DNA from: Sycon ciliatum
Taxonomy: Eukaryota; Porifera; Calcarea; Leucosolenida; Sycettidae
Reading direction: 5' to 3'
Assembly (NCBI RefSeq): GCF_964019385.1
Contig: NC_088645.1
Span: 45,922,313-45,986,312 of the forward strand
Length of the DNA stretch: 64,000 nucleotides
Below, in pieces: positions 53,440-64,000 of the stretch. The notes under the pieces were generated by a model. The model did no database searches and had not been told where the DNA came from. It was given only the letters and a program-made list of their open reading frames with translations. How positions within the stretch are numbered: position 1 is the first letter of the stretch; every line of letters begins with the position of its first letter. A program made the position numbers and the translations under genes.

Positions 53440-53996
53440 ACGAGCTTCATTATTATTATTATTATATATATATATTTGAGGATTTCCCAAAGACGTAGTC
53501 TAAATTGAAGGGAGTTCCATTATAATGGGAGGCTGTAGGGTTGAGATAGCAGACAGCGGAGGGCTAATAATTCGTAATGAACAGCCTAGCAAGAGAAATA
53601 CAATTATGCTGAATGTTCCAGAATGGTCCTTTAATCAATGATACCTATAGCCTCGGGGTATGCCTTGAAATGCCTTGAAGGAGGACAGAGGCATGTCAGT
53701 GCGGAGTGGCATTGTGTTTGGTGTCAGAGAAGTGCGTGCAAATGTGACTGTGAAACAGGGACTGCGAGGTTGTGGCTCTCAGGTCTGCGGGCAAGGCATT
53801 CCAGACAGTAGCGGTGCGGAAGAGAAATGACCTCCCGGCGTGTTTCCCAACCCGTGGCAGAGTGAATGCGAGTTGGCGGCGGCGACTACGCGTGGGGCAG
53901 TATCCCGCTGCTTCAAAAAGTTCTGGTTGGGTGGTGACCAAATGGAAGAATTCCATAAGGCAGGCGATCTTCCTGCGCCAGGAACTTCATGTTGGC
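53440..53996 (-). pseudogene. LINE 3' fragment, family D copy 1
   Basis: Minus-strand RT C-terminus ARVGKHAGRSFLFRTATVWN-type block (PRVGKHAGRSFLFRTATVWN, ALPADLRATTSQSLF) and a 3' UTR ending in an ATT/AT tail. Paralogue at 57346-57900. Confidence 0.75.
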
Positions 53997-54003
53997 CTTG
54001 AAA

Positions 54004-55880
54004 TCATTTAGCGTACAAGACGATTTTTACTGATAGAGGCAGGCCCAGCCAGAGAGAATAGGCAGGGAAAAACGGAGATCTGGTATAAGCTGGTGTTCGG
54101 GCTTTAGGTAAAGTGCAGGGATTGCGCGTAGGACGAGTGGGAAGAAACCAGTTATATTTACGCAAGTATGGCGGGGCTTTGTCAAGACGAATAGAATGAA
54201 CAACAATACACAGTTTTCGATCCGTTTGACTAGAGATAGGGAAGGTGTTAAACATATCATACAGCTCGGCAGAAGGAAAGTATGATGGTTTGCGGAAAAG
54301 GACTTTGAGTATCCTCTTATTGTGGACTTCCACTGGGTACTCATTAACGATTTACTTAGTAGGGATGACCAGGCGGTTGAGCAATAGAGAAAAATGGGGA
54401 GAATATAGCGATGATAAAAAAGGCGAATGCATTCAAGCGGTAGGTGGGAGCAGTGAGACACGAGGTAGCCAACAGCTTTACTGACTTTGCTACAGATATA
54501 GTCGACATGTCTACTAAACGATAAGTCCGAGTCAATGACCAAACCAAGATGTTTGTGTTGTTTTACCCGTGACTGTGAGGTCTGTGAGTGATCCGGGAAG
54601 AGTGAATGCATAGGTTGGCTCTGAGTTCGGCAGGAATAATATTTCAGTCTTGGCGATATTAGGTCTTAGTCTCCAGGTAGTCATCCACTGGTGGACTTCG
54701 TTGATACCGCGCTGGAGACTGTCTCGCAGCCTGTCTAGACACTCATTGAACCGGAGCAGTGCAGTATCGTCCGCAAATAAGGACACACCTTCAACATGAC
54801 TAGGAAGATCATTAATATACACTAGGAAAAGGAGAGGCCCTACGATGGATCCCTGGGGCACTCCGGACACAACAGGTGAAGCATCTGAGAGAAGTCCACC
54901 TACAAAGACAACTTGCGTTCTGTCGGATAGGTAGTCTGTAATCCACTCCAGCACTGCGCCACACACACCGAAAACTTTGGAAAGTTTAGCAAGTAATGCA
55001 CGGTGCCACACGGTGTCGAAAGCTTTCTCGAGGTCGAAAAAGCACATGGCAACTTTCCGCCCCATATGACGATGGTCGGCAATGTTTTCGATCAGCTTGG
55101 TGAGCTGTAGAGCGGTCGAGTCACCACGACGAAACCCAGATTGCGCGGGATCCAGAGCAGGAGAAATATGATTATATAATTGATTGAAGAAGAGCCGTTC
55201 GCAAAGTTTGGAAATACAAGACAGGAGGGAAATTGGGCGATAGTTAATAGCTTGGGATTTGCTGCCTTTGCACTTGTAAATAGGCACAATTTTAGTCAGT
55301 TTCCAGTCGGTAGGGAACTTGCCTGCGGTAAAGGAGAGGTTAAATAGGCGGCTAAGTGGAAAAGAAATCGCAGGAGCTAGCTTCTTTATCATTATTGTTC
55401 GTGATACCGTCTAGCCCTGGCGCTTTCCCAGATTTCAGGTTTGAGATTGCTTTACGAACATCTGCTGTAGTGGTATGAACGCGGGTGAATTGGCGAGTAA
55501 GACGAGTGTCATATTGGAGAGGGGGTATTACTAAACGTGGGTCATCAGGCACCGCGACAGAGGTAAACTGCTTGTTGAGGATGGTTGCTTTTTGGAAGCT
55601 GTAAGACACCAGCAGTCCATCAGGGCTTGCAATGTCAGGGATGCCAGTTTTACTTTGTGCGATCGCTGACTGCGGACAAACTGGTGAAGCGTAGTGCTGC
55701 CTGAGGTAAGTGTTGTTTTGATTGAACGAATGCACTGGCGGTGGCACCAGCGGGAGAGATGTCTGACCTTGTTCAGCTGTGCCTTAAATGCTGATAGGTT
55801 GCAGTCCGTAGGGAATTTCTTGGAGAGGCTGAATAGGTCACGCCTCAACTTGACAGCCTTCCAATTTTCTCATCACGTAC
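54004..55880 (-). pseudogene. LINE B, reverse transcriptase, 5'-truncated and frameshifted
   Basis: Minus strand. Separate frames carry consecutive RT blocks: KSGKAPGLDGI (about 55430), NYRPISLLSCISKL, FFDLEKAFDTVWH, SGVPQGSIVGPLLFLVYIND, active-site FADDTALL, then KHLGLVIDSDLSF and the C-terminal domain to TAA near 54004. At least two frameshifts (near 55390 and 54600) separate them. No endonuclease remains. It differs from the LINE at 21.9 kb and from the one at 58 kb. Confidence 0.85.
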
Positions 55881-56004
55881 ATGTAGAAGTGACAGCGACG
55901 TAACGATGTTGTTTGTAAAACGAGTACGGACTTTCGGCATGTCAGTGTTACTTACCATGGTCACTGCAGACGACCATGGTTTATTATTATTATTTTTATT
56001 ATTA

Positions 56005-57301
56005 GTAAGAACTAAGCGTGACAAGTGTGTATCAGCAACAAAAACAAAAAAGTGAGAACGAATGATAATAACAACAATAATAAACAAGAAGGTGACAAAA
56101 CACATTTAGGCACAAGTGGCAACAACGTTGCCACACTACACAAAAGAACATTATTTGAACAATTTTAGGGTAATAACACTATCTTTCTGGACACACAAAT
56201 TCGGCTTATGAATGCGCTGACAAACAGCTTCCAAAACTTGTAACTGCAAAAGATAACCATGACGAGCACGGCACAAAACAGAAAAACAGGAATCAGAATA
56301 AGTACGACAACAGTCAGTACTAGAAACCAAATGATTGTATACTGAAGACTTATTACGAGACGGACGCACACAATCTCGACTCACGCGCACACCCTCACAC
56401 TCACTCTCACCCTCACTCAGCTCACCTTCTCCCTCACTGTCCGAATCAGAACCTGCTCCGTCATCCACAGCGGTTCGACTCTCCTCCTCACTTGCATCGT
56501 CCTGCGTCTCACCTTCACCACCCACGCCAACCGTGAATGCCGTTGCCTTCATGTCAGTCGTCGTCCTTTCCGATTGTTTCCTTTGTATTTTTACCGTGAA
56601 TTCATAGGTCCGGTTGTAATCTGCTGTAGATCTCCGTGGTCTGTCATTTGCTGCTTTGTTTTGTGGATTAGTTGTTGTTGTTGTTGTTGAATGTGAACCT
56701 GGTGTTGTTGTTGGATGTGAAGCTGGTGTTGTTGTTGCAGCCATGGTTGTTGGTCTTTTTGTTGAATCCAGCTCTAGTTCCGGTGGGACAAATCGACCGC
56801 CGCGGGTGCTCTCCACCAACACATACCTCGAAGGAGGAGGGTCAGGGGGAGGCAGAGGTGCTGTCACCACTCGAGGCACAGCCCCATGCAAAGCACCCAG
56901 AGGCACAGACTTAGGCACACCCGAGGGCTGCACCAATGGCGGTTCCGCACGCACCTCCAAAGAGCTGCCAAGCTCAAGCCCGTCCAACACAGATGTCAGA
57001 GGGGGAGCGGCAGACAGCGGCAGGGAACTATCCTGCCGTGTAGGTGATGGGTTTTTCCTAGGCCTCCCGCGTTTGGGCCTCTCAGATTGCGCACTGGGTG
57101 GAAGGATGTGAAGTGGAGTGTGTTGTTTGATACGTGCGTTCAGGTGCTGAACAGTCCTACCAACATACCGACTAGCACAATGTCGGCATTCGAAGTTGTC
57201 GATAACATGACTGAGGTTTGTTTATTATTGTTGTCATTATCATTCGTTCTCACTTTTTTGTTTTTGTTGCTGATACACACTTGTCACGCTTAGTTCTTAC
57301 T
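56005..57301 (-). mobile_element. Second Penelope-like element type, with inverted terminal segment
   Basis: The PLE 3' UTR (56005-56100, minus) is repeated inverted at 57217-57301 (TCATTCGTTCTCACTTTTTT, GCTGATACACACTTGTCACG), joined directly to the 5'-truncated coding end. This is again a head-to-head layout. No hammerhead core (CTGATGA) is present in this type. Confidence 0.78.
56151..57212 (-). CDS. PLE GIY-YIG endonuclease region and C-terminal tail (5'-truncated)
   Basis: Continuous minus-strand frame of about 350 codons. It opens with FECRHCASRYVGRTVQHLNA then RIKQH, the second half of a GIY-YIG nuclease (the YVGRT..HL..RI..H block of PLEs); then an AT-hook-like KRGRPRKN, a long low-complexity linker with an acidic stretch (SDSEGEGELSEGES), and the tail SSVYNHLVSSTDC, FSVLCRARHG, VLEAVCQRIHKPNLC, VITLKLF, stop. 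In PLEs this nuclease cuts DNA to prime reverse transcription. The GIY motif itself and the RT are missing. The intact frame suggests recent insertion or selection. Confidence 0.78.
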   Translation of the reverse strand, partial: SHVIDNFECRHCASRYVGRTVQHLNARIKQHTPLHILPPSAQSERPKRGRPRKNPSPTRQDSSLPLSAAPPLTSVLDGLELGSSLEVRAEPPLVQPSGVPKSVPLGALHGAVPRVVTAPLPPPDPPPSRYVLVESTRGGRFVPPELELDSTKRPTTMAATTTPASHPTTTPGSHSTTTTTTNPQNKAANDRPRRSTADYNRTYEFTVKIQRKQSERTTTDMKATAFTVGVGGEGETQDDASEEESRTAVDDGAGSDSDSEGEGELSEGESECEGVRVSRDCVRPSRNKSSVYNHLVSSTDCCRTYSDSCFSVLCRARHGYLLQLQVLEAVCQRIHKPNLCVQKDSVITLKLFK

Positions 57302-57345
57302 TGTATACCCTTGTGTTCTACACACTTTTGTGAGAAATCGCACCT

Positions 57346-57900
57346 CGATATTTTTATTATTATTATATATTTGAGGATTTCCCAAAGCCATGATATCAAT
57401 TGAAGGAAGTTCCATTATAATGGGAGGCTCTAGGGTGGAGAAAGCAGACAGTGGATGGCTAATGAACAGCCTAGCTAAATTTTACACAATATGGGCTGAA
57501 TATTCCAGAATGGTCCTCTACTCAATAATACCTATAGCTCGGGGTATGCCTTGAAATAGAAAAAAATAAGTGCAAAAAATATGGAGAACAGAGGCATGTC
57601 AGTGGGGAGGAATGGCATCCTGTTTGGTGTCAGAGAAGTGCGTGCAAATGACTATGTGGCTGCGAAACAGGGAGTGCGAGGCTGCGGCTCTCAGGTCTGC
57701 TGGCAAGGCATTCCAGACGGTAGCTGTGCGGAAGAGAACTGACCTCCTTGCGTGTTTCCCCACCCGTGGCGGAGTGAATGCGAGTTGCCGGCGGCGACTA
57801 CGCGTGGGGCAGTATCCTGCTGCTTCAAGAAGTTCTGGTTGGGTGGTGACCAAATGGAAGAACTCCACGAGGCAGGCAATCATTCCTGCGCCAGGATAGA
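57346..57900 (-). pseudogene. LINE 3' fragment, family D copy 2
   Basis: Same C-terminal block as 53440-53996 (RSRRRQLAFTPPRVGKHARR, TATVWNALPADLRAAASHSL) and same 3' UTR with ATT tail. The two copies flank LINE B and the second PLE. Confidence 0.75.
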
Positions 57901-57980
57901 CTGGGCCACCCCAGCTGTCTAAACAATGGCGATTTGGGGTCGTCTGATGGGCAAGGGCATCTCTCAAGCCGCATGTTTGT

Positions 57981-58460
57981 ATGGCTCTGCCAATTTCACT
58001 GCTTTTCGAGCAGAATCTGCCACCTTCTCGAGCATTATCTACCTTTGGTTCGTGCTTAGCCTACGGCGGTATCATCCGCAAACTGCATGATTGCAGTGTC
58101 CGTGAAAAAAAGAAGGGAATGATGATAGGAAGAGTAACTGTTGATGCTGATGCCCTCCCCACAGTCACCTCTGTAAACATTTGGCTTAGACCACTGTATG
58201 CGAGGGAGTGGACATTCCATGAAAAACGTCATGGGCCTGAACCAGGAAAGGGAAATGGACAGTCTGTGCTGTCGAAGAAGTCAGGCAAGGACTCAGCCAC
58301 TCACAGCTCCGACCTGACAGCATTGTCTCCCGACCGCAAGCGGCGGCATGGGGATTCACCTGACTCCGGCAGCCCACTGCCCAAGAAACTGGACGAAGAC
58401 CACCAGCAGCAAGAGTCTGCCGAGCAACAACAACTGAATGCAGATATCCAGCAATCATGA
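57981..58460 (+). CDS. Possible ORF1 C-terminal part of LINE C (uncertain)
   Basis: A 159-codon frame ending TGA at 58458-58460, overlapping the ATG of the endonuclease ORF at 58457 (ATGA overlap), a common ORF1/ORF2 junction in LINEs. The C-terminal half is charged and Gln rich (DRKRRHGDSPDSGSPLPKK, HQQQESAEQQQ); WLRPLYAREWTFHEKR precedes it. I do not recognise a domain; the call rests on position. Confidence 0.45.
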   Translation: MALPISLLFEQNLPPSRALSTFGSCLAYGGIIRKLHDCSVREKKKGMMIGRVTVDADALPTVTSVNIWLRPLYAREWTFHEKRHGPEPGKGNGQSVLSKKSGKDSATHSSDLTALSPDRKRRHGDSPDSGSPLPKKLDEDHQQQESAEQQQLNADIQQS

Positions 58461-61334
58461 AGCTCCTTCTGACCAATGCAGGCGGGCTGCTGTCCAAGTT
58501 CGGAGAGTTTCAGCACACCCTGTTGCTCTCAGGTGCGGATGTTGCCATAGTGACTGAGACGAAACTAACAGTGGATTAATGCTCTCACAGTGCATCTATG
58601 ATCCCGGGATACTGTGGCCCGATTCGCCGAGACCGAACAGAATACGGAGGTGGCATTGGAGTCTGGATCTAAGCCAGCATCGCGTACCAGCATCTGGATC
58701 AGTACCAGTCTGCTGAATTCGAAACAGCCTGGCTCACCGTTGGCCAGTGCAACAGCAAAACTGTCATAGCTGCAGTCTATCGCCCTGGTTCCTGCGCTGA
58801 CAATGATCTGGCTCTACTCGAGCACTTAGAAGAAAACATAGATACCATGCGGCAGCGCATGGTAAGCACATGATTCTGGCTGGAGATTTTAATGTTCACA
58901 GCACGTCCTGGCTTGGCAGCTCTCGAACGACAACCGCAGGGGAGTTCTTGGAAGAAATCAGTGCAACACACTGTCTTGTCTAGCACGTGACCCAGCCAAC
59001 CCGTGGACCAAACACATTCGATCTCGTCTTGTCCGACTTTCCTGGCACTATCCACACAGCAGTATCATCTCCCATCGGTCGCTCTGACCACTGTGTAGTA
59101 TTGTCCAACTTTCAGGAAATCACTCCTGTACTGGAGCGGCCAACAAGCAGGAAAGTATGGCGCTATGGCCAAGCAGGCTGGGGCAGACTGAGGGCACATT
59201 TCCGCAGCTTTGACTGGGCTGCTGTCGTCTGCGAGGACCCCGAACTTGCATATGAACAACTCACAACTGTAATTCTGGATGGAATGGACGCGTTTATACC
59301 ATCTAAGACCCTGACAGCACGAACGACAGACCCTTGTTGGTGGACACCTGAGTGCAGCACTGTAGTTCAAGCAAAGACTCGTGCATGGAAACGGTGGCGT
59401 CAGCACCCCGATGATGGAGACTTGCGAGCTTCATTCATCGACCTAGTGGCCTGAGCAGCTGCTATTTTGCTGCGCGCCCAATCATCACATGATGCTCGTG
59501 TCAAAGCTAAACTCAGCTCAGGCTCACTTAACGACAAGCAATGGTGGTCTAACATGAAGAGAGCTGCTGGGATGGAACGTGCCTCTGAGATACCTCTTCT
59601 GAAGGACACCGACGGCACAGAGGATCCAACTCGCCAAACCAAGGCCGGTTGCCTCGCCAGGTACTACTCCCAGAAGTGTAGCCTTGCAGATGCTGACATC
59701 TCTCCAGACGATCTGCCAGAAATGCAGCATTTGGACCGCCATGGTCTTGACCGCAACCATTTCCGGCTTGCTGATGTACGCCGCCGTCTAGCCAAGCTGA
59801 ATACATCGAAGGCAACAGGACCTGACAATATTCCAGCAAGAGTCCTAGCTCAGTGTTCCAGTGAGCTTGCAGAACCAGCCACCAAACTGTTCTCACTCTG
59901 CTTTCGCCACGATGTTCAGCCTGCCAAATGGAAGCTGGCCCATGTGGTTCCAGTCTTCAAGAAGAGCCCCCGCTCGGATCCCAAGAACTACCGGCCAGTC
60001 TCACTACTATCCATCCTGTCAAAAGTAATGGAGAGTATAGTAAACAAGCAGCTCGTGAATTTCTGGAGCGTTTCAATATTCTGCCCGTTAGTCAATATGG
60101 CTTTCGGCAAGGAAGAGGCACGCGCGACATCCTCACTGCTTTGCACACTGAGTGGGTCAAGACTGTCAGCGATGGAAGGTACGCTCACATGGTGGCGGTG
60201 GACATAGCAGGAGCATTTGATCGGGTATCACACTCTGGACTGATTTTCAAAGCCAAGAACGTTGGCATTGGTGGCTGCCTGCTGCACTGGCTGCAGGATT
60301 ACCTCCTGAACCGCAAACTATCAGTCCTGGTCCACGGCGACTCATCCTCCCCGGCGCCCATAACAGCAGATGTGCCCCAAGGCAGTATCCTTGGCCCGAC
60401 ATTTTTCCTCTTGTATGTGTCTGACCTGGATCAGTGCCTGTCTCCCGAGACACGACTAAGTTCCTTTGCAGACGACACGACCCTCTACAGCCTCATCCGC
60501 ACGCAGGACAATATGAATGACATGACTGCCGCCTTGCAATCCAGCCTCAAGCATCTTGAAGAGTGGGGAGAACGCTGGCGCATCAGATTCGAGCCCTCTA
60601 AATCGCAACAGCTGCTGATGACTACGAAAGCCACACACCCTGCTGTCCCGGACATCAAGTTTGGAGGTATCGAGGTTCCGGAAGCCAACACTATCAAGCT
60701 TCTTGGAGTGACATTTGACGCCAAGCTGTCATTCCGGGATCACTTGCACTCGATTGCGACACGTGGCTGCCAGAGACTGGGTGTTCTCCGTCGGGCTTGC
60801 CGTGTGTTAGATTACCATGGCCGGCTTTGTGCGTACAAGGGATTTGTGCGACCTATCCTTGAGTATGCTCCCCTTGTGTGGATGGGAGCTGCATCCAGCC
60901 ACCTCGCCCGACTCGACCGTGTGCAGAAGCGTGCAATGGCCATTATTGGCCCTGGTGCCCTTCTCCAAAGCCTGTGCCACCGCCGGATTGTATCTGGGCT
61001 GGTATACCTGTACAAGCTCCAGTGCATCCCAGGACCACCCCAGCTCACCGCCATGATCCCCCCTCCAGCCAACCATGTAGAAGCTCGGCGCACCCGGAGT
61101 CAACCCCCTCCTGGCCAGCAGCATCATGTGCAGCTGCAGCAAGTCCTGGACAGGAGAGCACCTGCCTATGCTTCTCGCTCCTTCCCGTTTTCTGTCATCT
61201 CAGTATGGAACAGCTTGCCAAGCGAAATTGTACGGGCTCCACTCAGCTTGAAGCGGCTCCACATGTTCAAAGAAGATGTCCATAAGTACCTCACGCACCA
61301 ACACTGGCTGATGGCTACCGACTTCTACGGATGA
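58457..61334 (+). pseudogene. LINE C ORF2: endonuclease and reverse transcriptase, degraded
   Basis: Plus strand. Endonuclease blocks: LLTNAGGLLSKFGEFQ, VTETKLTVD then TAA at 58577, EYGGGIGVW with TAA at 58670, VIAAVYRPGS, ILAGDFNVHSTSW, and PNTFDLVLSDFP with GRSDHCVV. TGA at 59452 splits the linker. RT blocks: TSKATGPDNIPARVL, KNYRPVSLLSIL, frameshift near 60060, RQGRGTRDIL, AVDIAGAFDRVSH, DVPQGSILGPTFFLLYVSDL, active-site SSFADDTTLY, IKLLGVTFDAKLSF. Frame 59928-61334 then runs to TGA with VWNSLPSE near its end. Several stops and at least two frameshifts make it inactive. The 3' UTR runs to an A-rich tail at 61808-61842. Confidence 0.9.
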
Positions 61335-61867
61335 ACTCTTGATTGTGGCACGGGTCATGTTCCTTGGTTCGGCTCTGCTGATGATATTGGGCTTCATTTA
61401 CCTTTTATTATTAGTTTGTTTTGTTTGTTATGATTTCTTGGTTTTCCACCCAGTTTAGTTATAATTTAAATTATTATTTGGTGCAGCTTTAGCGCTATGT
61501 GGTTTATGATTTCCCTTTTTCTTAAAATTTCGTATTTAGCGCTTTTGGGCGTCATTATTTTCTTCTCATTATTTCGCACCAAGTTATTATTTTTGTGGTA
61601 TCCTCTAGCTTCTGTTTGTTTTGCAGTTGTTCTTGTGCAACCCCCCACCCATTTTTCGATGCCTAGTTGCAACGCTGACGCCGAGACCTCTGGTCGGTTG
61701 AGTTGCTCCCGGCACATCAGCAAGTCGTCCCTACATCCCCTATGTGTTGTCCTTTTCCTCGTTTCTTTCTGTTCTCCACCTGTTTTCCAGTAGGGCTGTG
61801 TCAATAGTAATAAAAAAACAAAAAAAAACAAAACAAAAACAGGTAAACATCAGTGTGCTGGTTGCGT

Positions 61868-62180
61868 TTAAATTAGACTGGGCACTGGGTGACTGGGTAT
61901 GCTGTTGATATGCACCAGGAAAAGCAATGGTCCGAGATGCCGGGACCCCTGGGATACTTCAGACTCGACCGGATGTGGGGAGGACAGAATGGTGTTGAAC
62001 GCGGACGTGCCGCTGAATGTACGTGTATTGAGGTAGCCAACTCGTAGCCGGAATGCCGGATCATTGCAGATTATGACTGTAGTCTGTGTGTAGAGTGTAG
62101 TCCTGAGTTGCTGGAGAAGCACCCGGCACTTTATCGAAAGCCTCTGCAGAGCTCAGTCTGAGCGAACGCAGCAGCATGTA
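61868..62180 (-). pseudogene. LINE RT fragment
   Basis: Minus strand: AFDKVPG, LLQQLRTTLYTQ, PHPVESEVSQGS, HLGPLLFLVHIN, equivalent to the AFD and PQGS-LGPLLF RT blocks. Truncated at both ends. Confidence 0.7.
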
Positions 62181-62202
62181 TGGGTATAATCAAGTACTAG
62201 TA

Positions 62203-62400
62203 CAGTCAACTTCGCTAATAACGATTGCGGATATAAGGACAATTCGCGAATAACGACAGCATTTCCATGCCCAGAGCAAAGTCCCATCCCACTGTAATAC
62301 AAATAATGACACTTCGGATATAACGACACTTCGCGAATAAGGACACCTTTTTGACGCCCCGCCGAGTGTCGTTATAAGCGAAGTTGACTCAAGTTGACTG
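62203..62400. mobile_element. pogo-like MITE, family A copy 2
   Basis: CAGTCAACTTCGCTAATAAC...GCGAAGTTGACTCAAGTTGACTG, with TA on both sides. The right end is duplicated by 11 bp. Confidence 0.82.
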
Positions 62401-62448
62401 TAACTTAAGTTAGTTATCAACCGATTCACGTGACCTTCAAAACTACTA

Positions 62449-62627
62449 CAGTGGTCCCTCTATAATCCGGCACCATTTGTGCCACGAAAATCTGCTGGAT
62501 TAGGGAGGGTGCTGGATTAACAAATCTGATTTACTGCTGCAATGTGCATGAAGAGGACATTTTGGCTACTGAAAATTGTGCTGGTTTATCGAGGGTGCTG
62601 AAGTGCCGGATTAGAGAGGGACGACTG
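62449..62627. mobile_element. Tigger/pogo-like MITE, copy 2
   Basis: Near-identical to 30993-31178, with TA flanks; lacks GATTATA-type 7 bp before the right end. Only 48 bp from the family A copy. Confidence 0.88.
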
Positions 62628-62639
62628 TAGTAACAATGA

Positions 62640-64000
62640 CAGCTAGCCCTGCACGGCTGCATGCACTCCACTGATACTAGTGATAGTGACACCAGTGTTG
62701 ACACTGTTGTGACGTTGTGTCTTGCTTCATTTTTTCTATGGCAGTATGGCTACTATGGGGCGATGTAGAACCTGACTGACAGTCAGTATCACAATCAAAA
62801 AAAAAGTCATGGGATCAGCTTCGAACACGTGCCCGGACGTGAAGGCCTTGACTTGAACTAATTACTTGAAGTAGTCGAGCTGGAGTTGGAGCTGGAGCCT
62901 GGAGGTGGAGGTGACGATGTAAACACGGTAAAGACTAAGTCAAAAGTAGCAAATCACACGAATGTAGATTTTTGGGAATGAGCTGTTATTTTGTGATTAT
63001 TGTTGCAGCAAATAGCTGCTGAAGCTCTCAGCTCAGTGCAGGCACTGGACTAGGACGCGGTTGTTTTCCATGCACTTCACTCTCTCTTCTCTCTCTTCAG
63101 TCTTTACTGACGCTCTGGAGATACTACAGTGGCGCATTCTCGTCACACTTCTCAGCCAAAACGAGAGCAGAACAAACACGGAAGGTACGAAATAATTAAT
63201 TTTGCTTTGTATCAGCAGACTCATCACTCGCTGTAGTGGGAGCTGTGCTCCGCCAGCAGCTACTGGGGCGAGGAAAGCGTCCTTTCGACTCCGGCATCTC
63301 ATTCTGTCGTGTGCTAGTGTTGTATCGTACGTGAATAGCAGAAAGTGGATTAGCTGATTTCGTCACCTGTTCAAGTGTAGCGTGGCCCAAGTGGTTGGGC
63401 ACACAACAACCAACAAGTCTCACCAGAGCAAGGAGAAGTTTGAAGAAATGAAGGATGATCTTTCTTCAGAGACAGAGCTTTTTATATGTGCCAAGACTAA
63501 GAGAGTTCAGGTTTCACATAACAACGAGCAACGGTTTAGACCAATCAGGAGATAGAGAGATGGCACAGATTCGGCCAATCAGAAGACATGTATTGGAAGA
63601 AAGTAAAGAAAAAAGGAAAGCTTCTGAAAAAGGTAGGTTCGAACTTCACATGCAAAGGATACTAGTCCTATTACTGTACAGGTTTTAACACACCAAGCTA
63701 CAGTGACACAGGCACTAGACTACAATGCAACAGGTACAAGGTTGAAGAATCTGCATGCTCTACATGGCCCCCTCCCAGATTGAATCACGTCCTCGTGATA
63801 AGGTGAATATTGTAAAAATAAAAATAATGAAACGAAAGAACCCAAGGAAGAAGCTATATAAACTGTGTGTTAAATGCCAACCCAACACTATATATCTAAA
63901 AAAAACTCAAATCTCAATCTCTCAAATCTTCACGAGAAAATTGTACATATCAATTGTTCTTGGCTCTCATTGACGGTATCGCACCGGCCTCTGGAGATTT
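62640..64000. other. No firm gene; one weak exon candidate
   Basis: The sequence becomes less repetitive. A frame at 63455-63688 has a charged segment (ESKEKRKASEKG) ending at a possible donor AAAAGGTAGG (63630). An acceptor-like AGTTCAG lies at 63505-63511, but the frame from it stops. I see no protein family. Confidence 0.35.

Noticed and set aside
57255-57290. Hammerhead motif in the second PLE type (GCTGATAC)
   Set aside because: The core reads CTGATAC, not CTGATGA, and no GAAA with closing stem follows.
63455-63688. Exon of a new gene at the right edge
   Set aside because: Only a possible donor supports it; the frame from the nearest acceptor-like site stops and no domain is recognisable.

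Overview
The window is animal nuclear DNA, most likely from an invertebrate. It has spliced exons with GT/AG borders, CEP131-like coding sequence, hammerhead-bearing Penelope-like elements, DIRS and CR1-like retroelements, short DNA transposons of several superfamilies, and abundant micro- and minisatellites. No bacterial gene organisation is present, and the species cannot be named from the sequence.

Layout. 1-2.2 kb: last three coding exons of a CEP131/AZI1 centrosomal protein gene, + strand. 2.9-9.8 kb: a decayed tRNA-Lys, two tiny palindromic insertions, a 1.6-kb head-to-head inverted pair of Penelope-like (PLE) 3' ends with hammerhead motifs, then inverted-repeat transposons with TA, TTAA and 3-bp target duplications. 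9.8-15.6 kb: no recognisable gene; a 3-kb terminal-inverted-repeat element lies between copies of a 150-165 bp repeat. 15.6-25.9 kb: CR1-like LINE fragments; one is split by a 4.17-kb element with an 8-bp target duplication that carries a DIRS gag-like ORF. A near-complete LINE on the minus strand closes the block. 26.4-40.4 kb: a promoter and five exons, all + strand, of a probable type II membrane protein with three divergent C-type-lectin-like modules; its introns are packed with transposons and satellites. 40.5-51.8 kb: satellites, including a 5-kb array of a 26-bp unit that contains a 2154-bp higher-order duplication. 52-62.6 kb: LINEs of several kinds, a second PLE type with a GIY-YIG endonuclease region, and pogo/Tigger-like MITEs. 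62.7-64 kb: nothing firm.

Two host genes are supported: CEP131 (3' end only) and the lectin-like gene (new, exon model inferred). Everything else recognisable is mobile or repetitive DNA, and nested insertions give relative ages. The most interesting material is a family of 28-47 bp palindromes with 8-bp target duplications and one paralogous empty site, five hammerhead ribozyme motifs (four of them in two head-to-head PLE inverted repeats), and the lectin-like gene.
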